Shown: piece after piece, positions 53,344-64,000 of the stretch | How the letters are laid out: each line of letters begins with the position of its first letter | How positions within the stretch are numbered: position 1 is the stretch's first letter | NCBI GenBank assembly: GCA_029641185.1 | Contig: JAPWGK010000002.1 | Span: 682,001-746,000 of the forward strand | Reading direction: 5' to 3' | Length of the DNA: 64,000 bases | DNA from: Pseudofabraea citricarpa | Lineage: Eukaryota > Ascomycota > Leotiomycetes > Helotiales > Dermateaceae | Notes under the pieces: generated by a model | What the model was told of the DNA's origin: nothing | The model's input: only the letters and a program-made list of their open reading frames with translations | The model's database searches: none | Made by a program: the position numbers and the translations under genes

Positions 53344-55023
53344 ATGTCTGATACTACCATTGAACTCACAGCCCCCAATGGCGTCAAGTATACTCAGCCT
53401 ATCGGTCTCTTCATCAACAATGAGTTCGTGAAATCATCGTCGGGCGAGAAATTTGCTACCGTCAATCCTGCGTGAGTTTCGCAAATCCTTTCAAGATGTG
53501 TACGTGTGTTTCACTGATTATTTCCCAAGCACCGAAACAGATATTACGAGCGTGTTCGCCGCCAGCACCGATGATGTAGACACGGCCGTGAAGGCGGCAA
53601 GGAAAGCTTTGAAAGATCCATCGTGGAGAAATCTTGGCGGGACTGAGCGAGGAAGACTGCTTCTGAAGCTGGCCGATCTCGTAGAGAAGAACGCGCAGCT
53701 GCTGGCGACGATCGAAACATGGGATAACGGAAAGCCATACCAGCATTCGCTGCATGTCGACATCGGCATGGTGGCCCAGGTCTTCCGATACTATGCGGGC
53801 TGGGCCGACAAAATCCAAGGCGATGTCATCGAGACGTCGCCGGCGAAGCTCACATATACCATCCGCGAACCCGTCGGAGTATGTGGCCAGATTATCCCCT
53901 GGAACTTCCCGCTCGCCATGGCGGCTTGGAAATTAGGACCTGCGCTGGCATGTGGTAATACGTCGGTTTTGAAGCCGGCTGAGCAGACGCCATTGTCTGC
54001 GCTGTATCTCGCTACGCTGATCAAGGAAGCTGGATTCCCACCGGGCGTCGTCAATATCCTTAATGGATTTGGACGTGTCACGGGCGCGGCTATCGCTTCG
54101 CATCTCGATATCGACAAGATTGCCTTTACGGGCTCGACCATTACTGGTCGCGAGATCATGAAGCTCGCTTCTGTCAACCTGAAGAATATCTCGCTTGAGA
54201 CTGGGGGGAAGAGCCCGCTGATTGTCTTTGACGATGCCGATATCGCCTCCGCTGTCAAGTGGTCTCACCAGGGAATCATGTTCAATGCAGGCCAGGTCTG
54301 TACGGCCAACAGTCGAATTCTCGTCCAGGAAGGCGTGTATGAGAAATTTGTCGAGGCGTTCAAGGAGCAGGTCAAGAACGTCTCTAAGATCGGTGATCCC
54401 TTTGAAGATTCCACATTCCAGGGCCCCCAAGTTACACAAGCCCAGTTCGATCGCGTCATGGGTTATATTGAGAGCGGCAAATCCGAAGGTGCCACGCTGG
54501 CTATGGGCGGAGTCGCCCATAAGAATGTCAACGGCAAGGGATTTTTCATCGCCCCCACCATCTTCACGAACGTGCAAGATCACCACAAGATCTATCGCGA
54601 AGAGGTCTTTGGGCCATTCTGCGTCATCAGCAGTTTCAAGACGGAAGAAGAGGCTATTACCAGAGCAAACGACACGTTGTACGGCTTGGGAAGCTCGGTA
54701 TGTTCTTTCTCCCCCCAGATCTCCTTTCCTCCTATTGTCATTCAAATCACTAACCAGTCCAGGTCTTCACTGAGAACATCAAGAAGGCGCACCGTGTTGC
54801 TCGCAATATCGAGGCCGGCATGGTCTGGATCAATTCCAGCAACGATTCGGATTTCCGGTAAGCAAATCTCCGCCTTCTGAACTGGGAAAGAGTTGCTGAC
54901 TGACTTGATATCTGCAGGATCCCGTTCGGAGGCGTTAAGCAATCTGGTATTGGAAGAGAGCTGGGCGAGGCTGGTCTGGCGGCATACACGAATATCAAAT
55001 CCGTCCATGTCAATCTTGCATGA
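53344..55023 (+). CDS. NAD(P)+-dependent aldehyde dehydrogenase (ALDH1/2 class), 498 aa, four exons
   Basis: It oxidises aldehydes such as acetaldehyde to the acids. Exons are 53344-53471, 53530-54697, 54763-54857 and 54918-55023; introns of 58, 65 and 60 bp have GT-AG ends and all phases fit. The second exon starts after CCAAG, giving NPATETDI; the later AG at 53540 would break the frame. Visible landmarks: PWNFP with Asn168, [15 protein letters not shown] (cofactor fold), the general base Glu266 in LETGGKSP, the catalytic Cys300 in [15 protein letters not shown], and PFGGVKQSG near the end. Length is normal for the family. There is no targeting signal, so it is probably cytosolic, like fungal AldA-type enzymes used for ethanol and stress metabolism. 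No peroxisomal tripeptide is present (it ends VNLA). Confidence 0.96.
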
Positions 55024-55099
55024 GAGAGAAATGGGAGTATCATGCTCTGAAAAAGTTATATCCTATCACATCATGCAGAATCAATGAGAAACGAATTTA

Positions 55100-55438
55100 T
55101 CATGACCGCTCTGCTTTTATTGTGGATTTTTGGGAGTGCTTCATGACTTGATACATGAAATGGGTACGGAAGATGTTGAGTGTCGAGTCAGCTGTGAAAG
55201 AGAAATTCTCTGCATGGATGAGAATGATATCTCGCCCACAAGTACCAAGTTTTATTTTGATCCGTCTTTTTAAATTGACGGAATCAACGTAATCAAAGAA
55301 CTTTCGTTCTAAATCATATATGGCCCGGATCTGGGCGGCATACTCGTCGCAGACCTGGATCACTGAGGAGGAGAAAGCTCCCGCAACGGAGGCAATACCG
55401 GAAGCGATGCGCGCACCAAATGAGTGGGAGGAGTACAT
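55100..55438 (-). CDS. Doubtful small open reading frame, 112 aa, no known family
   Basis: It lies tail-to-tail with the aldehyde dehydrogenase, 76 bp past its stop. The ATG has a fair context (CTACCAC). The N-terminal half has ordinary protein composition (GARIASGIASVAGAFSSSV, then an acidic-aromatic stretch DEYAAQIRAIYDLERKFF). The C-terminal half looks random. On the same strand, an upstream ATG near 55532 opens MSLEDEEEHKQRMK. It could be joined in phase by a GT...CAG segment of only 39 bp, short for a fungal intron. It may be a real small gene, a decayed gene or chance. Confidence 0.25.
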   Translation of the reverse strand: MYSSHSFGARIASGIASVAGAFSSSVIQVCDEYAAQIRAIYDLERKFFDYVDSVNLKRRIKIKLGTCGRDIILIHAENFSFTADSTLNIFRTHFMYQVMKHSQKSTIKAERS

Positions 55439-56152
55439 GTGGTAGTAGCTGAATTCACAACTTCTAATAAAGGCGTCACATTCCTACAATTTCATTCTTT
55501 GCTTGTGCTCTTCTTCGTCTTCCAGGGACATAAATAGAGCGCGAGATAAGATGTGCAAATAGGAGTTCATAGCTAGAATGCGAGAGACGAATTAAGCGAG
55601 CCACTGTCGCCTCTTTTTTTCTTCTTTTTCTTTTTTTTACTTTTCCACCTGGCTATGTATTTTCCACTTGATGGAAATTAAGCTCGATGGTAATATAAGC
55701 CTCCACCGAGAAGCAGGAGAAGGAGGAGGAGGATGAGTAATTCTACCAGTCAGATCAAAACATATATCCTTTTATTCTTGATTGAGCTCTCGCTCACATG
55801 TGTATATTGCTATATTCCTACGCAACGCATAGAGGAGGGTGGTTGTAGAATGCGTGAGTAATAGTAACTGAAAAGTGTATAATCACTGAATAGTATTTAG
55901 TTATTTAAAAAGCAGATAAGTCACTAAATAGTAGTAGACCTAGTAAATATATATTAGATTTATTTACATGCGATTGTTAAGGAAGATTATGTTTCACTAA
56001 GGCTAAAATGCATAATAAAATGTTTATGAAATAAAGTTCAATTTTGATTCCCATTCATTACTACATAGTACTAAAGCTGAATAGCATGCAAGAAAACATC
56101 AGAGTATCCATACATCATTTCCCGTAATCATTAAAGGCCGTGAAGTTACAAA
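55439..56152. other. Intergenic, moderately AT-rich
   Basis: No gene is recognised apart from the possible extra exon near 55,490-55,535 mentioned for the small ORF. The stretch 55,850-56,150 is AT-rich but keeps normal CA and TG frequencies, so it is not RIP-mutated. It includes the 3' flank of the giant DPR gene. Confidence 0.55.
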
Positions 56153-59100
56153 CTAATAGTTGGTAGAAGCATTAGGGTTGGCAGGTGAGTTGGCTACACC
56201 AGTGTCATCCTCCAGTCTATTCTGTCCCTGACCGACAAGGTTGCTTCGCTCAGAAGAGCTAGCTGGGACGTGGCCAGAAGCGGGGTGCGAGGAAGGGGCA
56301 TCCTTGTGAAGACGGTTACGATCACTGTCTCCATAACCCGCTCCATGTGTGGTATGGCTGGTACCATGGTTGCCAGTTAGACCAGATCCAACTGTGCTGG
56401 ACTGAGTATCGTAACCGGTGGCACCGGTGTGGGATGTTGGGTTTGCACGACCATCACGGTCTGAGTCGACTCTTGGATCAGCCTTGTTTGCTAGATTACT
56501 GTCATGAGGTCCAGCATTGGTGCTAGTACCATATCCAGTTCCGTGAGTACCACTTGAGCCAAGGTTGGAAGAGTTGTCATATCCTCCAACTCCTGCGCCG
56601 GTGGTATTATCATGCTTTCTGTGCTCATGCTCGCCTACAGCGGCAGCACCACCTAGAGCGGTGGCATCACGGCCAGTGTGATGGCCAGTTGAGCCTGTTG
56701 TACCAGTTGCACCTGATGTATGGTGATCACCACCAATACCGTGAGATCCAGATGTGGTCTCATGAGGGTGAGCAGTACCTCTGTTTCGGGCAGTTCCGTG
56801 AAGCTTATCACCAAGATCACTTCCTAGTGGCTTCTCATCGAGTGGAACAGCACCACCCTGAGTACCGTGATGGGGAGCTGCACTGACACCAGCATTTCGG
56901 CCAGAATGATCTCCAGACAAAACATTTTGAGCTCCTGCGCCAGTGCCAACACCGTGGTTACCTGGAGCATTTGGCAATGGCTTGTTGTCTAATGATGAGG
57001 CACCAGTGGAAGAATGGCCCTCATGGTGTTTGCCTGCTTCATAGGCGCCGACACCTGCGGCACCAGTTCCAGCTGCACCAAGTCCTTTGTGGGAATTGTG
57101 CTCACGCTCTTGACGATCGAATTCTGCCTCTTCAGCTGGTGTATACTTCTTGTTCTTATCGCGATCTATTTCAAAATTAGAATATGTAAAGAGATAGAAA
57201 TAATGAGCTACTTACGGAGGAAAGAAAGGATACCCCCCTTGGAGTGATCTTTCTCGTGCTTATCGTGATGCTTCTCATCTTTTACATCGTGCTTGTCATG
57301 CTTGTGGTGCTTATCAGCCTCATAAGCTCCGGCACCTACGGCTCCAACACCTGCTGCATTGCGACCATAATTATGATCCTTGGACCTGTCGCTGTCGACA
57401 GTTGGGTCTGCCTTGTTGGCAACATTTGAAGAGTGTGGACCAGCAGTTGTGGTAGAGTGACCGGTCGTTCCCGTTGTAGTCGAGTGACCTGTTCCTGTGG
57501 TGGAATGGCCAGGCTCGTTCACGTTATGCTTATCATGATGCTTATCAGCTGCATATGCTCCAGCGCCTACAGCTCCGACACCAGCGGCATCACGACCGTA
57601 GTGATGATCTTTAGATCTATCACTATCAACTGAAGGATCAGCCTTGTTGGCTACGTTGGAAGAGTGAGGACCAGCAGTGGTTGTGCCCGTAGAATGGCCG
57701 GTGGTACCTGTTGTAGTCGAGTGACTAGTTCCAGATGTGGAAGTGTGGCTAGGATCATGCTTGTCATGGTGCTTATCAGCAGCATATGCTCCAGCTCCAG
57801 CCCCAACTACACCAGCACCCGCAGTGTTGCGTCCCGTATGAGAATCGTGAGTACCAGTGGTTTCTGAATCACCCTTGGAGTGAACTCTTGGGTCAAGCTT
57901 ATTCAGCCAATCCTTGCTATGAGGTCCAGCAGTGTTTGGAGCTGGACCTGGTAAAGCTGAAGAGGTCTCATGTTTATTGTGCTCGTGTGCTGCTAGACCA
58001 GCTCCAGCAACACCTGTACCGGCTGCAGCATCTCGGCCAACATTGTGACCGGTTGTACCTTGGGTATTGGAGTGTGTAGTTGAATGTCCTGCACCAGTTC
58101 CTGTGGTACTATGACCAGTGGTACCCGCAGTGTGAGATAGTGGGTTTGAACGTCCATCACGGTCGGAATCAACTCGTGGATCAGCCTTGTTGGCGACATT
58201 ACTGTCGTGAGGCCCAGCGTTGGTGCTAGTTCCAGTGTTGTGCGTGGTCCCGGTCGTTTGACCAGTTGTTCCTCCACCAATTGGGAACGCCCGCTGTCCT
58301 GATTCTGTATGACCAGTGCTGGTAGCGTTGTCGTGCTTGTTATGCTCACGACCTGCCAAACCGGCCGCTCCAACAGCCCCTGCTCCAAGGGCAGTATTTC
58401 TTCCAGAATGTGAATGATCAGATGATCCATGGGTAGCAGTATTGTCATGACTTAAACCGGTACCAGTTGTGTTGTGTCCTGTGGTACCGTATCCAGCACC
58501 GGTGGTATGGGAAGCTGGGTTGGAACGACCATCACGGTCAGAGTCAACTCTTGGGTCAGCTTTGTTGGCTAAGTTGCTATCATGGAGACCAGCATTGGTG
58601 CTGGTGCCATATCCGGTAGCTCCCGAGCTTGTATGTCCAATGCCGGCGGCACCAGTATTGCCGCTGTGTCCTCCGGTTGTTGAATGACCAACACCTGTAG
58701 TATTTTCATGCCTCTGGTGTTGACCAGCCAATCCGGCAACGCCAGCAACGCCAGCTCCAGTAGCAGCTGTACTGCCCGAGTGATGGCTATCAGCTTCTTC
58801 TGCTCCACCGCCATGCCTCTCGGAGTGGTGGTGGGCATCTTCTAGACCAACGCCTCGTGAGCCAGTTCCACTAGTGTTAACATTAGGATCCAGTCGATTA
58901 GCAGTGTCGGTCTGGTGAGGGCCAGAGACCGCACTTCCTTGTGGACCTCCATGATAAGCGGAGCTGGTTCCCGATGGGGTTGTCCCTGAGTAACCTTGAC
59001 CAGAGGTTGCAAGGTTATCACGCTCGTTCTCGCGGTGGTGATGAGCACCTGCACCTACAGCTCCAGCTGTGCCTAAAGCTGCTGCGTCACGTCCTACATG

Positions 59101-60308
59101 ACTGCCAGATGAGGTGCCAGTGTGGGAGGTTGGATTGGCGCGGCCATCGCGGTCGGAATCAACTCTAGGATCGGCTTTGTTGGCAATGTTACTGTCGTGG
59201 GGTCCAGCATTTGTGCTTGTGCCGGTAGTTTGATGCAACCCAGAGGTGTTCCCATGCGACCCAGTACCACTTGTACCGTAGCCTGTGCTGGTGCCAGTTG
59301 GGTTGGCTCCAGAATAACCCTGGCCTGAAGTACCAAGGTTCTTTTGTTCACCCTGGTGATGTTGATGAGCACCGGCACCAACTGCACCAGCTGTACCCAA
59401 TGCTGCAGCATCACGTCCTGGATGGTTTCCAGAAGATGTGTTCGAGCTGTGGGCAACACTTGATGTACCTGAGGTCTGAGTATCGACACGGGGATCAACC
59501 TTATTCAAAAGGCTGGAATTGTGTACGGGTTGGCCAGTCGTATGCGACCCTGTCGTTCCAGAGCTATGGCCTGCAGTAGAACCATAAGGTGTTCCTGAAG
59601 TGGCCGAGGAATGAGTATTGGAACCGTGAACTGGATTTCCGTGTTGGTCTGTGGTCGCTTCAGATACAGAGCCGGTGTGTGAGCTATGTGGCACTCCGGA
59701 CGTGGACGATTGAGTGTCTACTCTTGGATCTGCCTTGTTCAAGGTGCTTGAGCCATGAACTGGGCTGTTGTATTGGTCATTGGCACCCGTAGAATGAATT
59801 CCTGTATTCTGTGTGTTTGAAAGACCTGTGCCGGTACCTGATTGGTGGGTATACGTAGGACTGTTCAATTGATCATGCCCAGAAAGTGATCCTGGTTCGT
59901 TTGTATGTTTTGGATGATGTGCTAGTCCAGAACTAGTACCCGTTGCACCAGTTCCTACCGCAGCATCTCTACCAAGGTTCGAGGAGCCTGTGCCTGATGT
60001 GGTTGAAGGGTGCTCGACTGATCGTGGAACATGGCTGCCGGATGTACCAGTAGTGGTATCAAAAGCACCAGGCATGCTAGAGGTATTGTGGGTACCAGAT
60101 GTACCTGTTGTGCCATGCGCACCTGCGAGATGGCTTCCTTCACCGGCTACACCTGACGTTCCTGTTCCTGAATGAGTAGGATTGACGGATGTTCCCGAGG
60201 TATGTTGTGTTTGTTCATCGGTGGATTTTCCAGAGCTAAGGTTATTGTTAGCATTGACCAAGGCAAACGGACGAGGCAGACTTACAGGAGGTTCTTAATT
60301 GTCTCCAT
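56153..60308 (-). CDS. Giant DPR-motif stress protein with alternating DPR and Gly/Ala-His modules, 1351 aa, three exons
   Basis: Exons on the - strand are 60308-60286, 60235-57216 and 57165-56153. Both introns are 50 bp with GTAAG donors and fit in phase, giving 4056 bases. The short first exon reads METIKNLL, a start common in small fungal stress proteins, and replaces an in-frame TTG inside intron 1. The protein is hydrophilic and repetitive. About ten DPR modules lie near 59728, 59490, 59170, 58882, 58552, 58177, 57889, 57632, 57401 and 56472; three carry DPN, DPS or DPT instead. Between them about eleven segments of type GR(D/N)AA-GxGAxGAGA end in His-rich tails such as DKHHDKH. A charged stretch (KNKKYTPAEEAEFDRQEREH) opens exon 3. 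There is no signal peptide. The role is presumably protective under water or oxidative stress, as for other DPR proteins; the Gly/Ala modules are unexplained. Confidence 0.92.
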
Positions 60309-60450
60309 GATTGCGAGATATTGGTATTAATGGTACAATGGGATAGGATAGATGTTTGAATTGACGTTAAAATTGAAATGGGTATCAAGAGACTTTGAGA
60401 TGGAGATGGGTGTATGAGAGAAGGAGAGCAGGAAAGTAGCTTGGGCGGGG

Positions 60451-60457
60451 TATTTAA
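60451..60457 (-). promoter_or_regulatory. TATA-like box of the giant DPR gene
   Basis: TTAAATA on the - strand lies 143 bp before the ATG, almost the same distance as in the small DPR gene (141 bp). Confidence 0.45.
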
Positions 60458-60521
60458 GCATGCAAGACTTCGCGTTAAAAATTGCCATCTGCCATGGGAA
60501 ATACGATTGTTGCCAGTGTGG

Positions 60522-60526
60522 AGGGG
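60522..60526 (+). promoter_or_regulatory. AGGGG, candidate stress response element of the giant DPR gene
   Basis: AGGGG on the + strand lies 214 bp before the ATG of the minus-strand gene. The motif can act in either orientation. It is weak evidence on its own. Confidence 0.28.
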
Positions 60527-62109
60527 AATCCGAATCGATGATGTCGTGTGGCGTAAGCTTCATTGGACATGGAGCTCTGTGCTTTCAGAAACGCTACCTT
60601 AGTCTCAATATCATCTGTATGCCAGCCTTGCTCTGAAACCCGCATTCAATCGCTCTGCAAGGTTGCACAAGTCAATGAGGGGCAGAGTCGTAATGGTGGA
60701 GAGATATGCCGCCATAGCAGACAAAGGAATGGCTGAGGTATGGCCTAATGGACATCTAGCGCTCGGGACTGACTCTTTCAGGTCTCGACTTTCCGAAGTG
60801 CCAACTTCTGGCTATGGATGGTCTCCTGCCCAAGTATCCTGCCTAAGCTCATCATCGTCATTACTGCCCGGGCAAGAGATTGGACGAGGGTGGAGAGATT
60901 CCGAGAGAATGGCTCCCAGACCGCCTTTGTGGATAAACAGTTGACAACAGACTCAGTCTGGATTGCGGAAGCAGGGAGAACACGTCGTCACATCGGCAAA
61001 TCGAGGATCGTGTGCTCGTAGATCCAAGGCGCGAAGGTGCAAATCATCAGACAGAGATGATGTGAAGCTGCAGACCTGCAGTGCCCCCGCATTTCATAGA
61101 TCGTCTTTTGGTGGATCACGTTGCCATGAAAAGTGGCTGTCCTTGGTCTTTAGCGCCGCATCTCCACCAGACATGGATACCGACTGCGTATTGAGCCACA
61201 TGTGGCGCAGCTGATATCAACCTGGACTTCTGGAAAGGGAAGTGAATGACGTCCGTCCTTTAGCTAGCCTTGTATGTTGCATAGGATCCCAGAACACGAG
61301 AATCATTCCATGTGTCATGAATGAAGTCTCTCCTGTAGGCGAGGCGAGGGGAAGCCGCTTGGGTGGCTTCATTTCTATCGGATGGCGCGTGCGTGAGGCT
61401 CGAGATAATCTGAGAAGCTTGTCAAACTTGCATCTTCCGTAGAAAAGAGACCTTGAAACCTGACAATGCAAGAGGACGGCGAATATGGAGACATGAGGTG
61501 GAATTGATTGATATGCATGCAACATGTTTCATCATGCACTCGTCATTTTCACATCCAACCATGACGTTGTGAAAGGCAACTTGCGAGTTTGCTTGCTCCA
61601 AATCGTTTTTGCGACGGTTTGCGTAGATATGTTCTGGTGTTGGTATTCAGGATGTGAGAGGTGTTTCGCCCACGCAATTCCATCCAACAACTTTTTGATG
61701 TGAACCAGACTTTGTCTCTGTTCTGTGGCTTTCGCAACGGAATGATCGCTTAAAACTGCGAACCAGCCTAGCCACATTGAAGAACTGCTAACTCATCTCC
61801 GGTTAGCTGCTTCTCTGTCATCATATCAGATGATACACCAGTTCCAACCTCAAGATTCTAATTAGGTCCCTCCCTACCTGCCTAGAGTATTTTGCATCGC
61901 GACTATGCGCATGTTGTACTTTCCCCCACATCCAGTCAGAATTTCAAACCCATGTCGCTAGGAGGCCAAGTAATGCTTTTCGAACGAGAAATATTATAGG
62001 GAAGCAACGCGACGTTTGAACGTTCTGTTTTGGTATTTCTTTCCGTGAACTTGATCGCCAGCCATGAAGAATCACAGATTCGGTATCGCAAAATATTTGA
62101 CATCCTGAT

Positions 62110-64000
62110 CTATACGTCTATCCTATTCATTGCGTCCTCTTCTGCTTGTAAAGCATTCTTCTTCACTGCTAGAGCCTCTTCTTCGGCTTCTAAGGCAGCT
62201 CTTCTGACCTTCAAAAGCTCCCTCTTCTGCGAGGGAAGAAGGGGCGAAAACGGGTTGTCATTCAATCGACATTTCTGAAGACGGGCCAACTTTTCAATTG
62301 CCTCTTCTAGAAGCACAGTATCTCCTCGATTCTGTGTTGTGGTGTCATCTCGGTAGCGAATGTTCACCGTTCGGTTCTTCATTTCCTCGTCGCCCACAAC
62401 TAGAATATACAAGGTCAGCTTGAAATAAATGACTGAGAAGTATCTACTTAGCATTCGAACATACCAAAAATGAAGTTGTACTTTGCCAACTGCCCAGTAC
62501 GGATCTTGTCTTTCAAGGTATTTCCGCTCACATCTACGTCCACATACATGTGCTGGTCATGGAATATAGCTTCTACCTCTTTCGCATAGCTATTATATCT
62601 AGCACCCACAGGTACAATAAGAATATGTCTCGGACTCAGCCAGAAAGGCCACTTTCCAGCGAAGTGTTCCATCAAGATGCCAGTAAATCGTTCCACACTC
62701 CCGACTACAGCTCGGTGAATCATCACAGGTCGCTTGCAGCCTGGAGTAAGAGGCTTTATATTTCGTGTTGGAGTACTATCATTGTCATCGATCGCAATAG
62801 TAAGAGGTACGGTCTCATCAGAAATGTGCTTTGGTGCTGTTCCTTCCTTGTCTTCGGATGCCATATACTCAAGGCTAAAGTTTTGGGGACCTTGGAAATC
62901 GAGTTGGATAGTAGCACACTGCCATTCTCGGCCTAAGCAGTCTGAGATTGCGATATCGATCTTTGGCCCATAGAAAGCACCATCGCCCTCATTCAATTCC
63001 CACGGTACTCCCTCAGAGCTGGCAGCAAATTTGTCTAGTGCTTCGATCAATTGTTTCTCCGCGAGATTCCAGGTTTTCAGCTGACCCATGTAATTCTCTG
63101 GTCTGGTAGACAGTCTCATCTTGAATGTAAGGCCAAGGAGACTATAGACTGTATGGATGAGATCAAGAATTCCATCGATCTCGGTTCCAATTTGATCTTC
63201 TCGACAGAAGATATGAGCGTCGTCCTGCTGAAGTCTTCGAACTCGCGTCAGACCTGTCAATGCCCCGGATGCTTCGTTCCGATGTAACACCCCAAAATCA
63301 GCTAAACGTAAAGGCCTATATATAGCAGGTCAGTATTATCATGGAAATATCTCACAGGTAACCTAGTCACCAGTCGTCATTGTCCTCTCGAATCTAATTA
63401 AGAGGCGAGCAGGTGGCTTGAAAATGGAAGTTTTAGTCTCAAGAAATCTACTCACAGTTCCCGGTAACTTCGAACGCGGTTGCCAAACATCAAACAATGA
63501 CCGGGGCAATTCATCGGCTTAAGGGCAAATTGCTCTTTTTCTACATCAAAGGTGAACATGTTGTCTTGGTAATGGTCCCAATCTGATAGAAAAAACAGTC
63601 AGTCCTGTTTCCTTCCTTGGACGTTAAATGTGAGCGCATTAGTCAAGCTCTATACAGAAAACATGGAACCGAGCTTTCCTTTGCGGTCCAATTGAGGTAG
63701 CCAGCTATATGACATGGATCTCAGACAAGTGAAAGCAAAGATACTCACGTCCTGATTGCTTCCACAGTTTTGAATTGTACATGTTTGGAGAAACTACTTC
63801 TTGATAGCCGCGTTTCCAGTACTCTTCCTTGATAAGAGCAATCACATGATTGAAAATGCGCGTGCCGTGAGGGAGCCACATAGCAGAGCCTGGTGATAGG
63901 TTGTGGAAAAAGAATAGCTCCTGTCATGCATTAGTATTTATTGTATAGAATCTGCAGTCAAGTATGATTATGTACCTGGTCTTGACCAATCTTTCGATGG
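62110..64000 (-). CDS. Threonyl-tRNA synthetase, 3' part (5' end beyond the window)
   Basis: It charges tRNA-Thr with threonine. Exons in the window are 64000-63976 (partial), 63920-63749, 63582-63456, 63315-62465 and 62399-62110; introns of 55, 166, 140 and 65 bp all fit in phase. Class II core: [17 protein letters not shown], then MNCPGH (zinc Cys), [17 protein letters not shown], motif 2 [17 protein letters not shown] with QDDAHIFC (zinc His), and motif 3 [16 protein letters not shown] (zinc His). Then comes the anticodon-binding domain (ILIVPVG to NFIFVVGDEE). All three zinc ligands are present. A polar stretch of about 35 residues between NFSLEYMAS and RPVMIHRA is longer than in bacterial enzymes. 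The protein ends in a charged, probably helical tail ([20 protein letters not shown]). The type resembles the cytosolic eukaryotic enzyme; the N-terminal domains that would settle this are not in the window. Confidence 0.95.

Larger units (their letters stand above)
60309..62109. other. Intergenic: promoter of the giant DPR gene and 3' flank of the threonyl-tRNA synthetase gene
   Basis: The first 250 bases hold the leader, TATA-like box and AGGGG of the giant DPR gene. Open frames at 60663-60944 and 60963-61214 (+) and 61217-61525 and 61532-61777 (-) have no recognisable similarity or start context. I see no gene in this 1.8 kb. Confidence 0.55.

Noticed and set aside
53453..53529. Unspliced reading through the first aldehyde dehydrogenase intron
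   Set aside because: It would replace the family-typical NPATE with unrelated residues; a 58-bp GT-AG intron restores it.
57993..59498. Alternative frames inside the giant DPR gene on both strands
   Set aside because: They repeat with the module period and have no domain; the spliced 1351-aa frame explains the whole region.
60236..60261. TTG or internal ATG start for the giant DPR gene without splicing
   Set aside because: The stretch lies inside an intron with GTAAGT donor, CTAAC branch-like sequence and TTAG acceptor; exon 1 (METIKNLL) gives a typical fungal start and fits the phase.
60663..61777. Small open frames between the giant DPR gene and threonyl-tRNA synthetase
   Set aside because: They overlap each other on both strands, have no domain and look like chance frames in GC-balanced intergenic DNA.

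Overview
The window is nuclear DNA of a filamentous ascomycete (Pezizomycotina). The evidence is short GT-AG introns of 50-166 bp, DPR-motif stress proteins of the fungal dehydrin-like type, a fungal-type threonyl-tRNA synthetase, and a long block with the signature of repeat-induced point mutation (RIP). The class or genus cannot be fixed from sequence reading alone.

Bases 1 to about 49,440 are one continuous, extremely AT-rich block. CA and TG dinucleotides have almost vanished while CT/AG and CG survive, which is the CpA-to-TpA signature of RIP. ATG triplets are nearly absent and no open frame of useful length remains. Inside it I can reconstruct four LTR retrotransposons nested like Russian dolls. 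Element A (1853-46519, + strand, 192-bp LTRs) is interrupted by element C (13215-45923, 209-bp LTRs, AATAT target duplication). C is interrupted by element B (18450-43301, - strand, same family as A). B is interrupted by element D (19787-33270, - strand, 302-bp LTRs, TTAT target duplication). Ty3/gypsy reverse transcriptase and RNase H motifs can still be read in A, B and D in their RIP-mutated form. Element A preserves the sequence that matches B's insertion site before D arrived, which supports the order.

At about 49,440 the composition switches abruptly to ordinary gene-bearing DNA. It holds a 392-aa DPR-motif stress protein (+), a four-exon aldehyde dehydrogenase (+), a doubtful small ORF (-), a giant 1351-aa DPR-motif protein (-, three exons), and the 3' part of a threonyl-tRNA synthetase gene (-) that runs off the right edge. 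Two hydrophilic DPR proteins flank an aldehyde dehydrogenase, and all three have a TATA-like box 126-143 bp before the start codon and AGGGG motifs upstream. This suggests a small stress-protection neighbourhood: disordered protectants plus aldehyde detoxification. Co-regulation is inference.

The most interesting items are the four-level nest with an internal empty-site control and the giant protein, which alternates two different modules (about ten DPR modules and about eleven Gly/Ala-rich, His-tailed modules).
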